The position numbers were made by a program, and so were the translations under genes. A DNA stretch of 64,000 nucleotides, taken from positions 1 to 64,000 of the forward strand of contig JAUXUL010000012.1 in assembly GCA_030680795.1 (NCBI GenBank), in the 5' to 3' direction. This document shows, in pieces, positions 51,749 through 60,463 of the stretch. Position 1 is the first letter of the stretch, and every line of letters begins with the position of its first letter. The notes beneath the pieces are model-generated. The model worked only from the letters and a program-made list of their open reading frames with translations. It searched no databases and was not told the DNA's origin. The DNA is from Anaerolineales bacterium (lineage in GTDB: Bacteria > Chloroflexota > Anaerolineae > Anaerolineales > Villigracilaceae).

Positions 51749-51792
51749 AACCTGACAGGTCTCTTCTTGGATTCGCGGAGACCTGTCAGGTT
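51749..51792. repeat. CCTGACAGGTCTC inverted repeat, copy B2
   Basis: AACCTGACAGGTCTC pairs with GAGACCTGTCAGGTT around a 14-nt loop. It is related to B1 at 38931 and lies just downstream of the leuB stop, so it could end the 12-kb cluster transcript. Confidence 0.65.
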
Positions 51793-51803
51793 AGTTGGGA
51801 TTA

Positions 51804-52883
51804 TTACCTCGTGGATCTTTGGATCTGCTGGACGACCATATCGCCCATTTGCGTTGTGCTGATGCCGCTGCGCGCGTCGGTGGACGGGATTTTTCCGCTG
51901 GAAAGCAAATAAGCCACACTGTCTTCAATGCGTTTTGCCGCGGCTTTTTCGCCGAGGTAGTCCATCATCATGCTCACCGCCATGACCGCCCCAAGCGGAC
52001 AGGCGACATTCTTCCCGGCGTACTTCGGCGCGGAGCCGTGGATCGGCTCAAACATGGAGGTCTTGCCCGGATGCAGGTTGCCCGAGGCGGCGATGCCCAT
52101 CCCGCCCTGCAGCATGGAACCGAGATCGGTGATGATGTCGCCGAACAGGTTGGTGGTCACGATCACGTCGTACCACTCCGGCTTTTTGATCATCCACATC
52201 GTACACGCATCCACGTAAGCGTGGTCTTGTTCGATATCCGGGTATTCCTGCCCGACTTCGGCAAAGGTGCGCGTCCAAATATCGTGCGGACGGATGGCAT
52301 TGGCTTTATCCACCATGGTCAAACGCCCCGGCCTTTTGCGTTCGGCGGCGCGGGCGCGCGCCAGTTCGAACCCATAGCGGATGGCGCGCTCCACACCTTT
52401 GCGCGTGAAGACGCTTGTGGAGGTCGAGACTTCATCCGGCGTGCCTTTCTTTAGGATGCCGCCAATTTGCGAATATTCGCCCTCAGTGTTTTCACGCACG
52501 ACATAGAAATCAATATCATCAGGACCTTTGCCTTTGAGCGGACAAAGCGCCTCAGCGTAGAGTTTGATCGGGCGCAGGTTAATGTACAGGTCCAGCCCGA
52601 AGCGCAAACCGAGAATGACCGAGCGCTCGACCAATCCCGTTTCCACATCGGGGTGGCCGATCGCGCCGAGGAAAACCGCGTCCAGGCTGCGCCATTCGTC
52701 AATCACTCGATCAGGGACAAGTTCCTTTGTCTTGAGATAATACGTGCCGGAATAAGGGTATTCGATGAAGTTGCAGTCGAAACCGCCGTCCTTCATTACG
52801 GTGCGCAAGGCTTTCAAACCCTCCGCTGCAACTTCAGGACCGATTCCATCCCCGCCAAGAACGCCGATGTTGTATGTTTTCAT
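51804..52883 (-). CDS. leuB: 3-Isopropylmalate dehydrogenase-family enzyme
   Basis: An NAD-dependent beta-hydroxyacid oxidative decarboxylase (359 residues). Motifs are IGVLGGDGIGPEV, LRFGLDLYINLRPIKLYA (substrate loop), FYVVRENTEGEYSQIGG, TMVDKANAIRP, YDVIVTTNLFGDIITD and MFEPIHGSAPKYAGKN. Substrate residues resemble the LeuB/tartrate-dehydrogenase/homoisocitrate branch, so isopropylmalate is one option, not proven. It is the last gene of the cluster and follows the LeuD fusion gene after a hairpin repeat. GGAG precedes the ATG. Confidence 0.88.
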   Translation of the reverse strand: MKTYNIGVLGGDGIGPEVAAEGLKALRTVMKDGGFDCNFIEYPYSGTYYLKTKELVPDRVIDEWRSLDAVFLGAIGHPDVETGLVERSVILGLRFGLDLYINLRPIKLYAEALCPLKGKGPDDIDFYVVRENTEGEYSQIGGILKKGTPDEVSTSTSVFTRKGVERAIRYGFELARARAAERKRPGRLTMVDKANAIRPHDIWTRTFAEVGQEYPDIEQDHAYVDACTMWMIKKPEWYDVIVTTNLFGDIITDLGSMLQGGMGIAASGNLHPGKTSMFEPIHGSAPKYAGKNVACPLGAVMAVSMMMDYLGEKAAAKRIEDSVAYLLSSGKIPSTDARSGISTTQMGDMVVQQIQRSTR

Positions 52884-52911
52884 ATATCTTCTCCATGGTT
52901 GATTTTAATGA

Positions 52912-52942
52912 GACCCTAAAGGTTTTACAAACCTTTAGGGTC
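52912..52942. repeat. ACCCTAAAGGTTT hairpin, copy C1
   Basis: GACCCTAAAGGTTT and AAACCTTTAGGGTC form a 14-bp perfect stem around a 3-nt loop. It lies between leuB and the LeuD fusion gene. The same hairpin lies at 55037-55067 on the other side of the fusion gene. Confidence 0.75.
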
Positions 52943-52947
52943 TGTAG

Positions 52948-55017
52948 TTAGTTTTGTTTTTCCGCGAGCCTTTCCTCCGCATAAGCAAGCAGCCCACCCA
53001 CGTCAATGATGCGCCGCAAAAAATCGGGGAAGGGCACAGCCTGGTATTGCGCGCCAGTCGTCAGGTTACGGATGACTCCCGCGGCTGGTTCCACTTCGAT
53101 CTCATCGCCTTCGTTGATCCCATCCACCGCCTGAGGACATTCCAGGATCGGCAAGCCAATGTTGATGGCGTTGCGGAAGAAGATGCGCGCAAAGGATTTG
53201 GCGATGACCGCCGAGACGCCCGCAGCTTTTATGGTAAGCGGCGCGACCTCACGCGACGATCCACAGCCGAAATTTGAATCAGCGACAATGAGATCGCCGC
53301 GCTTCATTTTTTGGACGAAGTTCGCGTCGGCGTCTTCCATGCAGTGCAGGGATAGTTCGCGCGGGTCGGCGGTGTTGCAATGGCGCGCGGGGATGATCGC
53401 GTCGGTATCCACGTTTCTGCCAAACTTCCATGCGTGACCGTGAATACGCACTCGCTCGCGCAGGTAATCCTTTTGCACGGGTCCGCCAGCATGGCGCGGC
53501 AGGGCATCAAAGAAAAGGATTCGATCCGGGCGGGCATAATCAGGCAGGCGCGCTTCGGTAAAGGCAAGCACTTCTTGCGCGGTGAGTTTTGCTTTTTCTT
53601 CAGGCACAATGCACGCATAGGTTAACTCACCGAAGATCAAATCTGGGATGCCAACTACTGCCGCGTCTTTGACTCCCGGAAGCGAACGCAAGACCATTTC
53701 AACATTGCCGGGGTAGATTTTGAATCCGCCGCGAATGATGACTTCATGTTTGCGCCCAACGATACGGACGGGTCCATCTGCGTCAATGACTGCGAGGTCG
53801 CTCGTGCACAGCCAGCCTTCCTTATCCAGGACTTGCGCTGTGTCTTCGGGGTTTTCCCAATATCCCGTCATGATGTTGTAGCCGCGCACGCACAGTTCGC
53901 CTTCTTCGCCATACGGCAGGGATGCGCCTTCGGCGTTAATGACCTTGAGTTCGATGTCGCCCAATGGGGTTCCGACTGTTTCCGTGGCGGTGATGGGACC
54001 GTCGTCGAGTTGGGTCATTGTGACGGCGGGCGAGGCTTCGGTCAAGCCGTAACCGATCAGCAATTTGAAACCCATTTCTTCGCGGGCGCGGCGCACGAGT
54101 TCGGGAGGGCAAGGCGCGCCTGCCATAACGCCCGTGCGAAGGGTCGCGCATGACGATGCGCGGAAGTCCGCGTGATTCAATTCGAGCGCGAACATGGTTG
54201 GGACACCGGAGAGGATGGTAACGCCGGTCTCTTTGATCAGCCTCAAGGCTTCCCTGGGGCGGTAATGCGGCATACAAACCAATTGCGCGCCTGAGACTAC
54301 GCAGGTAAGCGCGATGGCGGTAATACCGAAGGTGTTGGAAAATGGAATTGTACCGAGGAAAATATCTTCCGCCGTGCAATCCAAGCGTGAAGCGATATCT
54401 GCCGCGTTATGCACCAATCCGCCGTGAGTCAGGATTGCGCCGCGCGGTTCGCCTGAACTACCCAGCGAATGGATGATAGCCGCCGCATCATGAGGTTTTG
54501 CGACCGATGGTGCAAGGGGCGCGGTATCCCTCAGCAGGCTATCCCAGGAAATGACGCCGTCTTTTTTCTGCGCCTTGGATGCGGAAGTGGAGATCACAAA
54601 GCGCAATTCGGGCAGACTGCCGCGCATGTCCAACGCCATATCGAGATGATCCATGCCGTTGAATTGTTTTTGATCAGAAAAGGTGATCAGCGCTTTTGGT
54701 TTTGTTTTTGTAAGGCGCGCGAGCGCGCCGGCGCGGTCGCGGCGCACATTGACCGGCACAAGGATCAAACCCGCTTTGGCGGCGGCAAAGATCGTGATCA
54801 CGTATGCAGGTGTATTGGGCAGTGTCGCGCCAAGACGATCTCCGGGCTTGAGTCCTAACTCGATCAGTCCCGCGGCGAGCGAGCAAGCCTGTAGTTCCAC
54901 GTCTGCATAAGACCAGCGTTCCTTGTCTAGGCGTAAAAAGGTCTGGTTGGAAAAACGCAACGCCTGGACGCTTAACAATTCGCCAATGGTTGTATTGTGA
55001 AATGTTTCATAAGTCAT
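52948..55017 (-). CDS. Acyl-CoA ligase fused to 3-isopropylmalate dehydratase small subunit (LeuD)
   Basis: One 689-residue frame joins two enzymes. Residues 1-about 520 are an AMP-forming acyl-CoA ligase: LGSSGEPRGAILTHG (AMP-binding loop), LIGYGLTEASPAVTMTQL, GWLCTSDLAVIDADG, EVIIRGGFKIYPGNVEMVL, and the catalytic Lys in GPVQKDYLRE. Residues about 523-689 are a complete LeuD: WKFGRNVDTDAIIPARH, SNFGCGSSREVAPLTIKAAG, FARIFFRNAINIGLPILECP. The LeuD begins exactly where a normal start would be (a GTG at 53451), with no stop between. LeuC is the next gene upstream. The pairing suggests acid activation and 2-oxoacid isomerisation in one pathway. Confidence 0.88.
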   Translation of the reverse strand: MTYETFHNTTIGELLSVQALRFSNQTFLRLDKERWSYADVELQACSLAAGLIELGLKPGDRLGATLPNTPAYVITIFAAAKAGLILVPVNVRRDRAGALARLTKTKPKALITFSDQKQFNGMDHLDMALDMRGSLPELRFVISTSASKAQKKDGVISWDSLLRDTAPLAPSVAKPHDAAAIIHSLGSSGEPRGAILTHGGLVHNAADIASRLDCTAEDIFLGTIPFSNTFGITAIALTCVVSGAQLVCMPHYRPREALRLIKETGVTILSGVPTMFALELNHADFRASSCATLRTGVMAGAPCPPELVRRAREEMGFKLLIGYGLTEASPAVTMTQLDDGPITATETVGTPLGDIELKVINAEGASLPYGEEGELCVRGYNIMTGYWENPEDTAQVLDKEGWLCTSDLAVIDADGPVRIVGRKHEVIIRGGFKIYPGNVEMVLRSLPGVKDAAVVGIPDLIFGELTYACIVPEEKAKLTAQEVLAFTEARLPDYARPDRILFFDALPRHAGGPVQKDYLRERVRIHGHAWKFGRNVDTDAIIPARHCNTADPRELSLHCMEDADANFVQKMKRGDLIVADSNFGCGSSREVAPLTIKAAGVSAVIAKSFARIFFRNAINIGLPILECPQAVDGINEGDEIEVEPAAGVIRNLTTGAQYQAVPFPDFLRRIIDVGGLLAYAEERLAEKQN

Positions 55018-55036
55018 GGATAACTCTTTCTTTGCG

Positions 55037-55067
55037 GACCCTAAAGGTTTTGGAAACCTTTAGGGTC
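55037..55067. repeat. ACCCTAAAGGTTT hairpin, copy C2
   Basis: Same 14-bp arms as C1 with loop TGG. It lies between the ligase-LeuD fusion gene and leuC. Confidence 0.75.
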
Positions 55068-55075
55068 ATGATATT

Positions 55076-56332
55076 TTACAAATCGGCCGGTGAAATGATT
55101 CTTCCCGCAACAGCAGACGCCGCGGCGACATATGGATTCGCAAGATACACTTCGCTTGCAATGTGTCCCATGCGCCCGCGGAAGTTGCGGTTGCTGGTGG
55201 AAACGCAGCGTTCGCCGGCGGCAAGCACGCCCATGTGACCGCCAAGACAAGGTCCGCAAGTGGGAGTGCTGACCGAGCAATTGGCTTCGATGAAGATTTC
55301 GATCAAGCCTTCACGCAGCGCGTCCAAATAAACCTTTTGCGAGCCGGGGATGATCACTGCGCGCACGCGCGGATGTATCTTGCGTCCTTTGAGGATTTCC
55401 GCCGCGGCGCGCAGGTCTTCCAGGTTGCCGTTGGTACACATGCCGATCACTGCCTGATTGATTTCCATGTGATTTAATACTGAAACCGGTTTGACGTTTT
55501 CCGGGATAAAGGGGACTGCGACAAACGGTTCAAAATGGGATACATCAATTTCATGGATGTCAGCATACTCCGCATCCGCGTCGCTCCGCAGGTAGAGACC
55601 GTCGTCCCTGCCGCGCGCACGGACGTACTGTCTTGCCTTTTCATCCGCTTCAAACAGACCCGCTTTCGCTCCCGCTTCGATTGCCATGTTCGCCATTGAG
55701 AAGCGGTCGCTCATGCCCATATTTTCAATCGTTTCACCTGTAAATTCCATGGCTTGATAGCGCGCGCCTTCCACGCCAATGCGCGCGATGGTGTGCAGGA
55801 TCAAGTCCTTGCCACCGACCCATTTTGGCAGTTTGCCGTGATAGATAAACTTCACACTTTCAGGCACTTTCATCCACATCTCGCCGATCGCCATCGCTAC
55901 AGCCGCGTCGGTGGAACCGATCCCCGTACCAAACGCACCGACAAATCCATGCGTGCAGGTGTGCGAATCCGCGCCTGCGATCAGGTCTCCCGGCGCGATC
56001 AATCCCTGCTCGGGCAATAGAATATGCTGGATGCCGGCGCGCCCCACATCGTAAAAGCGGATGCCATGTTTCTGCGCGAACTCGCGGCATTTCTTGACGA
56101 TCTCCGCGCTCTTGATGTCTTTCGCAGGCGTGAAGTGATCCATTACGAAGACGATCTTCTTTGGGTCGAAAACACGCGCGTTCTTGATCTTTTCAAACTC
56201 TTCGATGGCGAGCACGCCCGACAGTTCCGATGCCAGCACCAGGTCCACACGGGCGTTGATGAACTGTCCAGGCGAGAGATCGGACTGGTCGCATTTAGCG
56301 GCGAGAATTTTTTCAGCGAGAGTATGTCCCAT
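55076..56332 (-). CDS. leuC: 3-Isopropylmalate/homoaconitate dehydratase large subunit
   Basis: An aconitase-superfamily [4Fe-4S] protein that, with a LeuD partner, isomerises a 2-alkylmalate to a 3-alkylmalate. Length is 418 residues, the prokaryotic LeuC2/HacA size. Signatures are GADSHTCTHGFVGAFGTGIG, EINQAVIGMCTNGNLEDL (first cluster Cys) and CSVSTPTCGPCLGGHMG (further cluster Cys), followed by STSNRNFRGRMGH. The partner small subunit is fused to the acyl-CoA ligase encoded next. Substrate could be isopropylmalate, citramalate/homocitrate-type or an aryl analogue. Confidence 0.92.
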   Translation of the reverse strand: MGHTLAEKILAAKCDQSDLSPGQFINARVDLVLASELSGVLAIEEFEKIKNARVFDPKKIVFVMDHFTPAKDIKSAEIVKKCREFAQKHGIRFYDVGRAGIQHILLPEQGLIAPGDLIAGADSHTCTHGFVGAFGTGIGSTDAAVAMAIGEMWMKVPESVKFIYHGKLPKWVGGKDLILHTIARIGVEGARYQAMEFTGETIENMGMSDRFSMANMAIEAGAKAGLFEADEKARQYVRARGRDDGLYLRSDADAEYADIHEIDVSHFEPFVAVPFIPENVKPVSVLNHMEINQAVIGMCTNGNLEDLRAAAEILKGRKIHPRVRAVIIPGSQKVYLDALREGLIEIFIEANCSVSTPTCGPCLGGHMGVLAAGERCVSTSNRNFRGRMGHIASEVYLANPYVAAASAVAGRIISPADL

Positions 56333-56356
56333 AAACGGTTTCCTTTATGCAATTTT

Positions 56357-56452
56357 ATGTCATTGCGAGGGCGGTGGTTTTCCGTCCGAAGCAATCTCCA
56401 ATTACGGGGAGATTGCTTCGTCGCTCACTACCGTTCGCTCCTCGCAATGACG
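56357..56452. repeat. GTCATTGCGAGG palindromic element, copy A4
   Basis: ATGTCATTGCGAGG and CCTCGCAATGACG are the outer arms, GAAGCAATCTCC and GGAGATTGCTTCG the inner arms. The 3' end of the AOR gene runs into it: the last residues VIARSER and the TAG stop are element sequence. Confidence 0.85.
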
Positions 56453-58299
56453 GCGCTTACTTTATCTATCTCCGCGATCCTTTCAGCGGGGACGCGGCCT
56501 TCGCGATCCCAGCCGCGTTCAATGTAATACTCGTCGAGCATGTTCTGGAATTGCTCGCGGTCAACATGATGACCCTTGGTCTGGCGCTCGGGCATGGGGT
56601 CGTCGAAGTAACGCTTGGGCAGGGTGTCATCGGCGCGCGTCAAGCCAAAGTCCGCGTTGATCAGGCGTTCGGTATCCAGCGTTCGGCGACCGACGGCGCG
56701 CAGAGTCTCAGGCGTATATTCGAAGCCGGTGGAAGCAGCGATCAAATCGCAAAATTCCTCATAGCCCAACAAATGCGGACTGTTGAATCCGCGCGTGACG
56801 AACCTGCACACACCCAGGCAATCCGATACTGCAAAAATATCGTCGCCCCAAGCGATGATGAGACCTTTATCCTTATAGCCCGTTGGGTTGGGATCGTTGG
56901 CGCGCCCGTAAATTTTTGCCCGCACTTCATCGGGCAGTTTGAAGACTTCAAGCGTGGGACGGTTGCGTAAATGATCCGCGCCGCGGCTAGCGACTGCAAT
57001 CCCCAATGCAAAGCCTTTGAAATATCTCACGTCATGCGGATCGGACTGCGGCAGATTTTTAACGGCGATCAAATAATCGCGCGCCTCGGGCGGGAAGAAA
57101 CGTGCCGCCTGTGTGCTCTCAGCCAGTTTGTCGCCAAAGCCGCGCCGGTATCCGATGTCTTCGATCAAAGCATGGACGGTTTCATAATCGCCCCAATTCA
57201 GCGGCACGCCGGTCATCGAATCATCGATCAAGCCGCGCTGGTACAACTCAATCGCCCAGCCAAGAATCGTTCCCGTTGAAGATGCGTCTAGTCCCAAATC
57301 GTTAACCAGATTGTTTAATATAATCACTTGCTCAGTGGGCGCAATGCCGAGGTTTGCGCCCAGCAAACCAATTGTGGAGTATTCCGGTCCCTCGCCGCCA
57401 AGTGTATTGCGATGGCGGCAATGCACAACACAGGATGTGCAGGCAAGCATCTTGTCTGAAAATTTTTCGATCTCCTCGCCATTGAGCGTGTCTTCGAAAA
57501 AATTATCCTGACTGTTGCGGGTACGGATCGCACCGAGTCGGTTGCTGACTTCATATAATAATGGAGTGCCAACCTTGCCAAGCACCTGCACGATCTTTGA
57601 ATTTTTTAAATCACTTTGTTGTTTGACACGCAGCGCGCGTAGCGCCTCTTTTTGCACGACTTCAATCGCTTCGCCGCCGCGCGCGACGATGGCTTTGAGA
57701 TTCTTACTGCCCATGACCGCGCCCATGCCGCCGCGTCCCGCCGTGTTCTTTTTGCCCGTCATAATTGAAGCCATGCGAACGAGATTTTCTCCCGACGGTC
57801 CGATCACTGCGGATACGGTCCCCGCGCCATGCTTCGCTTTGAGTTGGTCCTGCGTTTCGATTATTTTCATCCCCCACAGTTCATCCGCTGGCAGAATGCT
57901 GATTCTTCCATCTTCGAGCAACAGATAAGACGGTTTTTCTGCGCGGCCTAAAATGACCAGCCTCTCAAATCCCGCTTTACGCATTGCTGCCGCAAAAAAG
58001 CCGCCGCAATTTGAGTCTCCCAATATCCCGCTTTCTGGCGAACGCGCCGAGACGTTGAAGCGCGCCGCATTGGGCGCGATGGTACCGGTCAACAAGCCTG
58101 CGCCAATGATGAGCGGGTTGCGCGGATCGAACGCATCAATATCGCGCGGGTCTCCGTGTGCGAGCAGGTAATGACGCAGGTACGCCATATTCATTCCGCG
58201 CCCGCCCAGATAGGCACGCGTCAATTTGTCAGGAGTGAATGTGATTTTAATTTCGCCATCAGTGAGATTGATGATTGCGATGGTTGCCTGATAAATCAC
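56428..58299 (-). CDS. Aldehyde:ferredoxin oxidoreductase-family tungstoenzyme
   Basis: A 623-residue AOR-family protein that should interconvert a carboxylic acid and its aldehyde with ferredoxin. The N-terminal domain includes AYLGGRGMNMAYLR and FNVSARSPESGILGDSNCGG, binding the tungstopterin. The [4Fe-4S] ligands are in CTSCVVHCRHRNT (about residue 300) and DCLGVC near 510. The start is GTG after GGGAGG, 1 bp after the MoaD-like stop. Its C-terminus has been replaced by repeat sequence. The neighbouring MoaD-like gene fits cofactor supply. Confidence 0.9.
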   Translation of the reverse strand: MIYQATIAIINLTDGEIKITFTPDKLTRAYLGGRGMNMAYLRHYLLAHGDPRDIDAFDPRNPLIIGAGLLTGTIAPNAARFNVSARSPESGILGDSNCGGFFAAAMRKAGFERLVILGRAEKPSYLLLEDGRISILPADELWGMKIIETQDQLKAKHGAGTVSAVIGPSGENLVRMASIMTGKKNTAGRGGMGAVMGSKNLKAIVARGGEAIEVVQKEALRALRVKQQSDLKNSKIVQVLGKVGTPLLYEVSNRLGAIRTRNSQDNFFEDTLNGEEIEKFSDKMLACTSCVVHCRHRNTLGGEGPEYSTIGLLGANLGIAPTEQVIILNNLVNDLGLDASSTGTILGWAIELYQRGLIDDSMTGVPLNWGDYETVHALIEDIGYRRGFGDKLAESTQAARFFPPEARDYLIAVKNLPQSDPHDVRYFKGFALGIAVASRGADHLRNRPTLEVFKLPDEVRAKIYGRANDPNPTGYKDKGLIIAWGDDIFAVSDCLGVCRFVTRGFNSPHLLGYEEFCDLIAASTGFEYTPETLRAVGRRTLDTERLINADFGLTRADDTLPKRYFDDPMPERQTKGHHVDREQFQNMLDEYYIERGWDREGRVPAERIAEIDKVSAVIARSER

Positions 58300-58300
58300 A

Positions 58301-58552
58301 TCAACCTCCCGCAATCGGCCAGACGAGATGAACGCGCGCATCTTCATTCAACAAATAATCGCGAGACGCTTCCACATCCCCGATGAAAATGTGGGGCGAG
58401 GTTTGGTCGAACTCCACGCCGAGGCTTGGATACTGCTCACGCAGCGCAACCAGCAAATCGTCCACACGTGAGGCTGGGTTCATGGTCATCACTAATTCGC
58501 GGAGTCCGACCGCGCGCCAGAACGGTTCTGCAAGTCTGACGTAAACTTTCAC
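58301..58552 (-). CDS. MoaD/ThiS-like sulfur-carrier protein
   Basis: An 83-residue ubiquitin-like protein ending PIAGG, the di-glycine tail that is thiocarboxylated for sulfur transfer. AEPFWRAVGLRELVM and DDLLVALREQYPSLGVEF fit the MoaD fold. It starts at GTG overlapping the previous stop (TGATGTG) and ends 1 bp before the AOR start, so the two are translated together. Dedicated supply of molybdopterin dithiolene sulfur to the AOR is the likely role. Confidence 0.85.
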   Translation of the reverse strand: MKVYVRLAEPFWRAVGLRELVMTMNPASRVDDLLVALREQYPSLGVEFDQTSPHIFIGDVEASRDYLLNEDARVHLVWPIAGG

Positions 58553-58553
58553 A

Positions 58554-59867
58554 TCAAACTCTTTCTCTCTTGCGCGAGAGTTCGTAATCCAATTCTTCAT
58601 CGGTGACTTCCTGATTGGCTCTTATGCGGCGACTCATCACGGTAACAATTCTTCTGACGTCTTCATCCGAAAGCAGGCGATTGGAGCGTTTGGCGACTTC
58701 CAGAATTTTTGTTATATAGGTGGGATTTTCCTCGATCTTGTTTTTGCGCAGGAAGAAGCGTACGTTATGTTCGCCCGATAAGGGTCCGATTTCAATTTCA
58801 TGGACGCGCCCAACCATGCTGGAAGGCACGCCGCAGTACACATGCTCCGCAAGCCAATTGTCATTCTTGCTAATAGCTTTTGCAATTGCCGCGGCGTGAA
58901 CGCCCGTCGCAGTGCGGAATGAATCGGCGCCGACGACAGGATAATTGAATGGAATGACTGCGCCACATTTTTCGGAGATCACCTCGCAATATTCGGGGAG
59001 TTTGGTCAGATCGCGATCCGCCCAGCCTAGCAAGTTGAGATTGACCAGCAGGAGTTCCATCGGCGTGTTGCCGCTGCGTTCGCCAATGCCCAACCCGCAG
59101 GCGTGGACACGATCTGCCCCCGCTTCGATCGCCGTGAGCGAGTTGACGACATCGAGTCCGCGATCTTTGTGACCATGCCAGTCTATGCCAACGTTTGGAT
59201 CAATTTCATCCACCATTTTGCGCAGGAAAGTGATCAACGCGCGGACGCCGTGCGGGGTGATGTGACCGACCGTATCCGATGCGCAAATGCGATGCGCGCC
59301 CGCGCGGATGGCAGCGGTGTACACCTGGCGCAGGGTCTTGGGCTGGGCGCGGATCGTATCTTCGGTGACGAACATGACCGGGAGTCCGTTCTTCACAGCG
59401 AAACTCACTGATTCCTCGGTTTGTTTCAACAGGAAGTTAATGTCCCAGCCTTCCGCATATTGACGGATCGGGCTTGTGCCGACGAAGACAGCGGCTTCGA
59501 TGGGCACACCGACTTCTTCAGACACATCCACGATGGGTGCGATATCCGAAATGACGGAGCGCGCCGCGCTCTGGGGCTGGATGGGCATTTTCTGGTTGAC
59601 GATTTCCTTTGCCAGCACCGTGACGTGGTATTTGAATTTTTCCCCCGCTCCGCACAAGCCCAAATCTGCCGCGTCTACCCCCAGATCGTTCATCAGATAG
59701 AGCAGGTATACCTTGTCCTGAATCTCGGGCTGGATCACGGAAGGGGATTGCAATCCGTCGCGCAGGGTTTCATCCGTGACCATGATGCGCTGTTTTGGTT
59801 TTTCGGGCGCGTCCACCAGGTTCCAATCGTAGATCAATTCATGGGTTTGATTTGGGTTTGCAGACAT
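58554..59867 (-). CDS. Isopropylmalate/homocitrate synthase-like DRE-TIM metallolyase
   Basis: A pyruvate-carboxyltransferase-fold enzyme (437 residues). The DRE motif is TDETLRDGLQSP, the metal site is WHGHKDRGLDVVNSLTAIEA (HxH), and the Claisen-condensing signature CGLGIGERSGNTPMELL matches the LeuA/homocitrate/Re-citrate branch, not lyases. A post-barrel subdomain follows (VHEIEIGPLSGEHNVRFFL), but the LeuA regulatory domain is missing, so no leucine feedback is expected. The ATG follows AAAAAGGAGAG. It should add acetyl to a 2-oxoacid, feeding LeuCD and LeuB encoded in the same cluster. The substrate is open. Confidence 0.85.
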   Translation of the reverse strand: MSANPNQTHELIYDWNLVDAPEKPKQRIMVTDETLRDGLQSPSVIQPEIQDKVYLLYLMNDLGVDAADLGLCGAGEKFKYHVTVLAKEIVNQKMPIQPQSAARSVISDIAPIVDVSEEVGVPIEAAVFVGTSPIRQYAEGWDINFLLKQTEESVSFAVKNGLPVMFVTEDTIRAQPKTLRQVYTAAIRAGAHRICASDTVGHITPHGVRALITFLRKMVDEIDPNVGIDWHGHKDRGLDVVNSLTAIEAGADRVHACGLGIGERSGNTPMELLLVNLNLLGWADRDLTKLPEYCEVISEKCGAVIPFNYPVVGADSFRTATGVHAAAIAKAISKNDNWLAEHVYCGVPSSMVGRVHEIEIGPLSGEHNVRFFLRKNKIEENPTYITKILEVAKRSNRLLSDEDVRRIVTVMSRRIRANQEVTDEELDYELSRKRERV

Positions 59868-59881
59868 GGTTCTCTCCTTTT

Positions 59882-60463
59882 TCAACTCATCATTTCCTTG
59901 CCGGCTTTGTAGGCTTTCATATTGCCTTCCGCGTATTTTGCCGGAATGCGAAGTTTCAACGTTTTCTCCCACACTTCCAGTGGGATGGGCAGCATAGTTG
60001 ACAACGCGCCGAGTAGCACAACATTCGCCATGCGCCCATCGCCGAGGTCGCGCGCGATCTTCGATGCCGGCAGGACGATCACGCGCAGTCCCTTTGATTT
60101 CAAATACTCAACGGTCTCATGCGGGTAGATATTCTCCGCGTTGGTAACCGAGGCGGGAATCAATTCATAATCATTAATGAAAACAATCCCGTTTTTTGGG
60201 TCAACATAATGGGCAAAGCGCAACGCCTCCAGTTTTTCCAAGCCGATCACGGCGAGCGCTTCGCCGGGTGTGACGATTGGCGAATGTACTTTTTCGCCGA
60301 AGCGCACGTGCGTCTCCACGCTTCCGCCGCGTTGCGAGACGCCATGCACTTCGGTTTGTTTTGCGTCGAATCCCGCGCTGACCGCGGCAAGCGAGGTGAG
60401 TTCGGCGATCAATAACGATCCCTGCCCGCCGACCCCTGCAAACATCAGGCTGTATGGTTTCAT
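59882..60463 (-). CDS. iorB: Indolepyruvate ferredoxin oxidoreductase beta subunit
   Basis: The 193-residue gamma/beta-type subunit that, with IorA, converts an aryl or branched 2-oxoacid and CoA to acyl-CoA, CO2 and reduced ferredoxin. It opens YSLMFAGVGGQGSLLIAEL, has VHGVSQRGGSVETHVRFG and VLLGALSTMLPIPLEVW. The ATG lies in an ATGA overlap with iorA. It is soluble and cytoplasmic. Confidence 0.92.
   Translation of the reverse strand: MKPYSLMFAGVGGQGSLLIAELTSLAAVSAGFDAKQTEVHGVSQRGGSVETHVRFGEKVHSPIVTPGEALAVIGLEKLEALRFAHYVDPKNGIVFINDYELIPASVTNAENIYPHETVEYLKSKGLRVIVLPASKIARDLGDGRMANVVLLGALSTMLPIPLEVWEKTLKLRIPAKYAEGNMKAYKAGKEMMS

Noticed and set aside
51795-52454. 219-codon plus-strand frame opposite leuB
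   Set aside because: Lies entirely within leuB, is His/Arg/Gly-rich with no family similarity, and has no ribosome site.
58554-59972. Longer N-terminus for the LeuA-like protein
   Set aside because: The extension crosses the intergenic gap; the ATG after AAAAAGGAGAG is a much better start.
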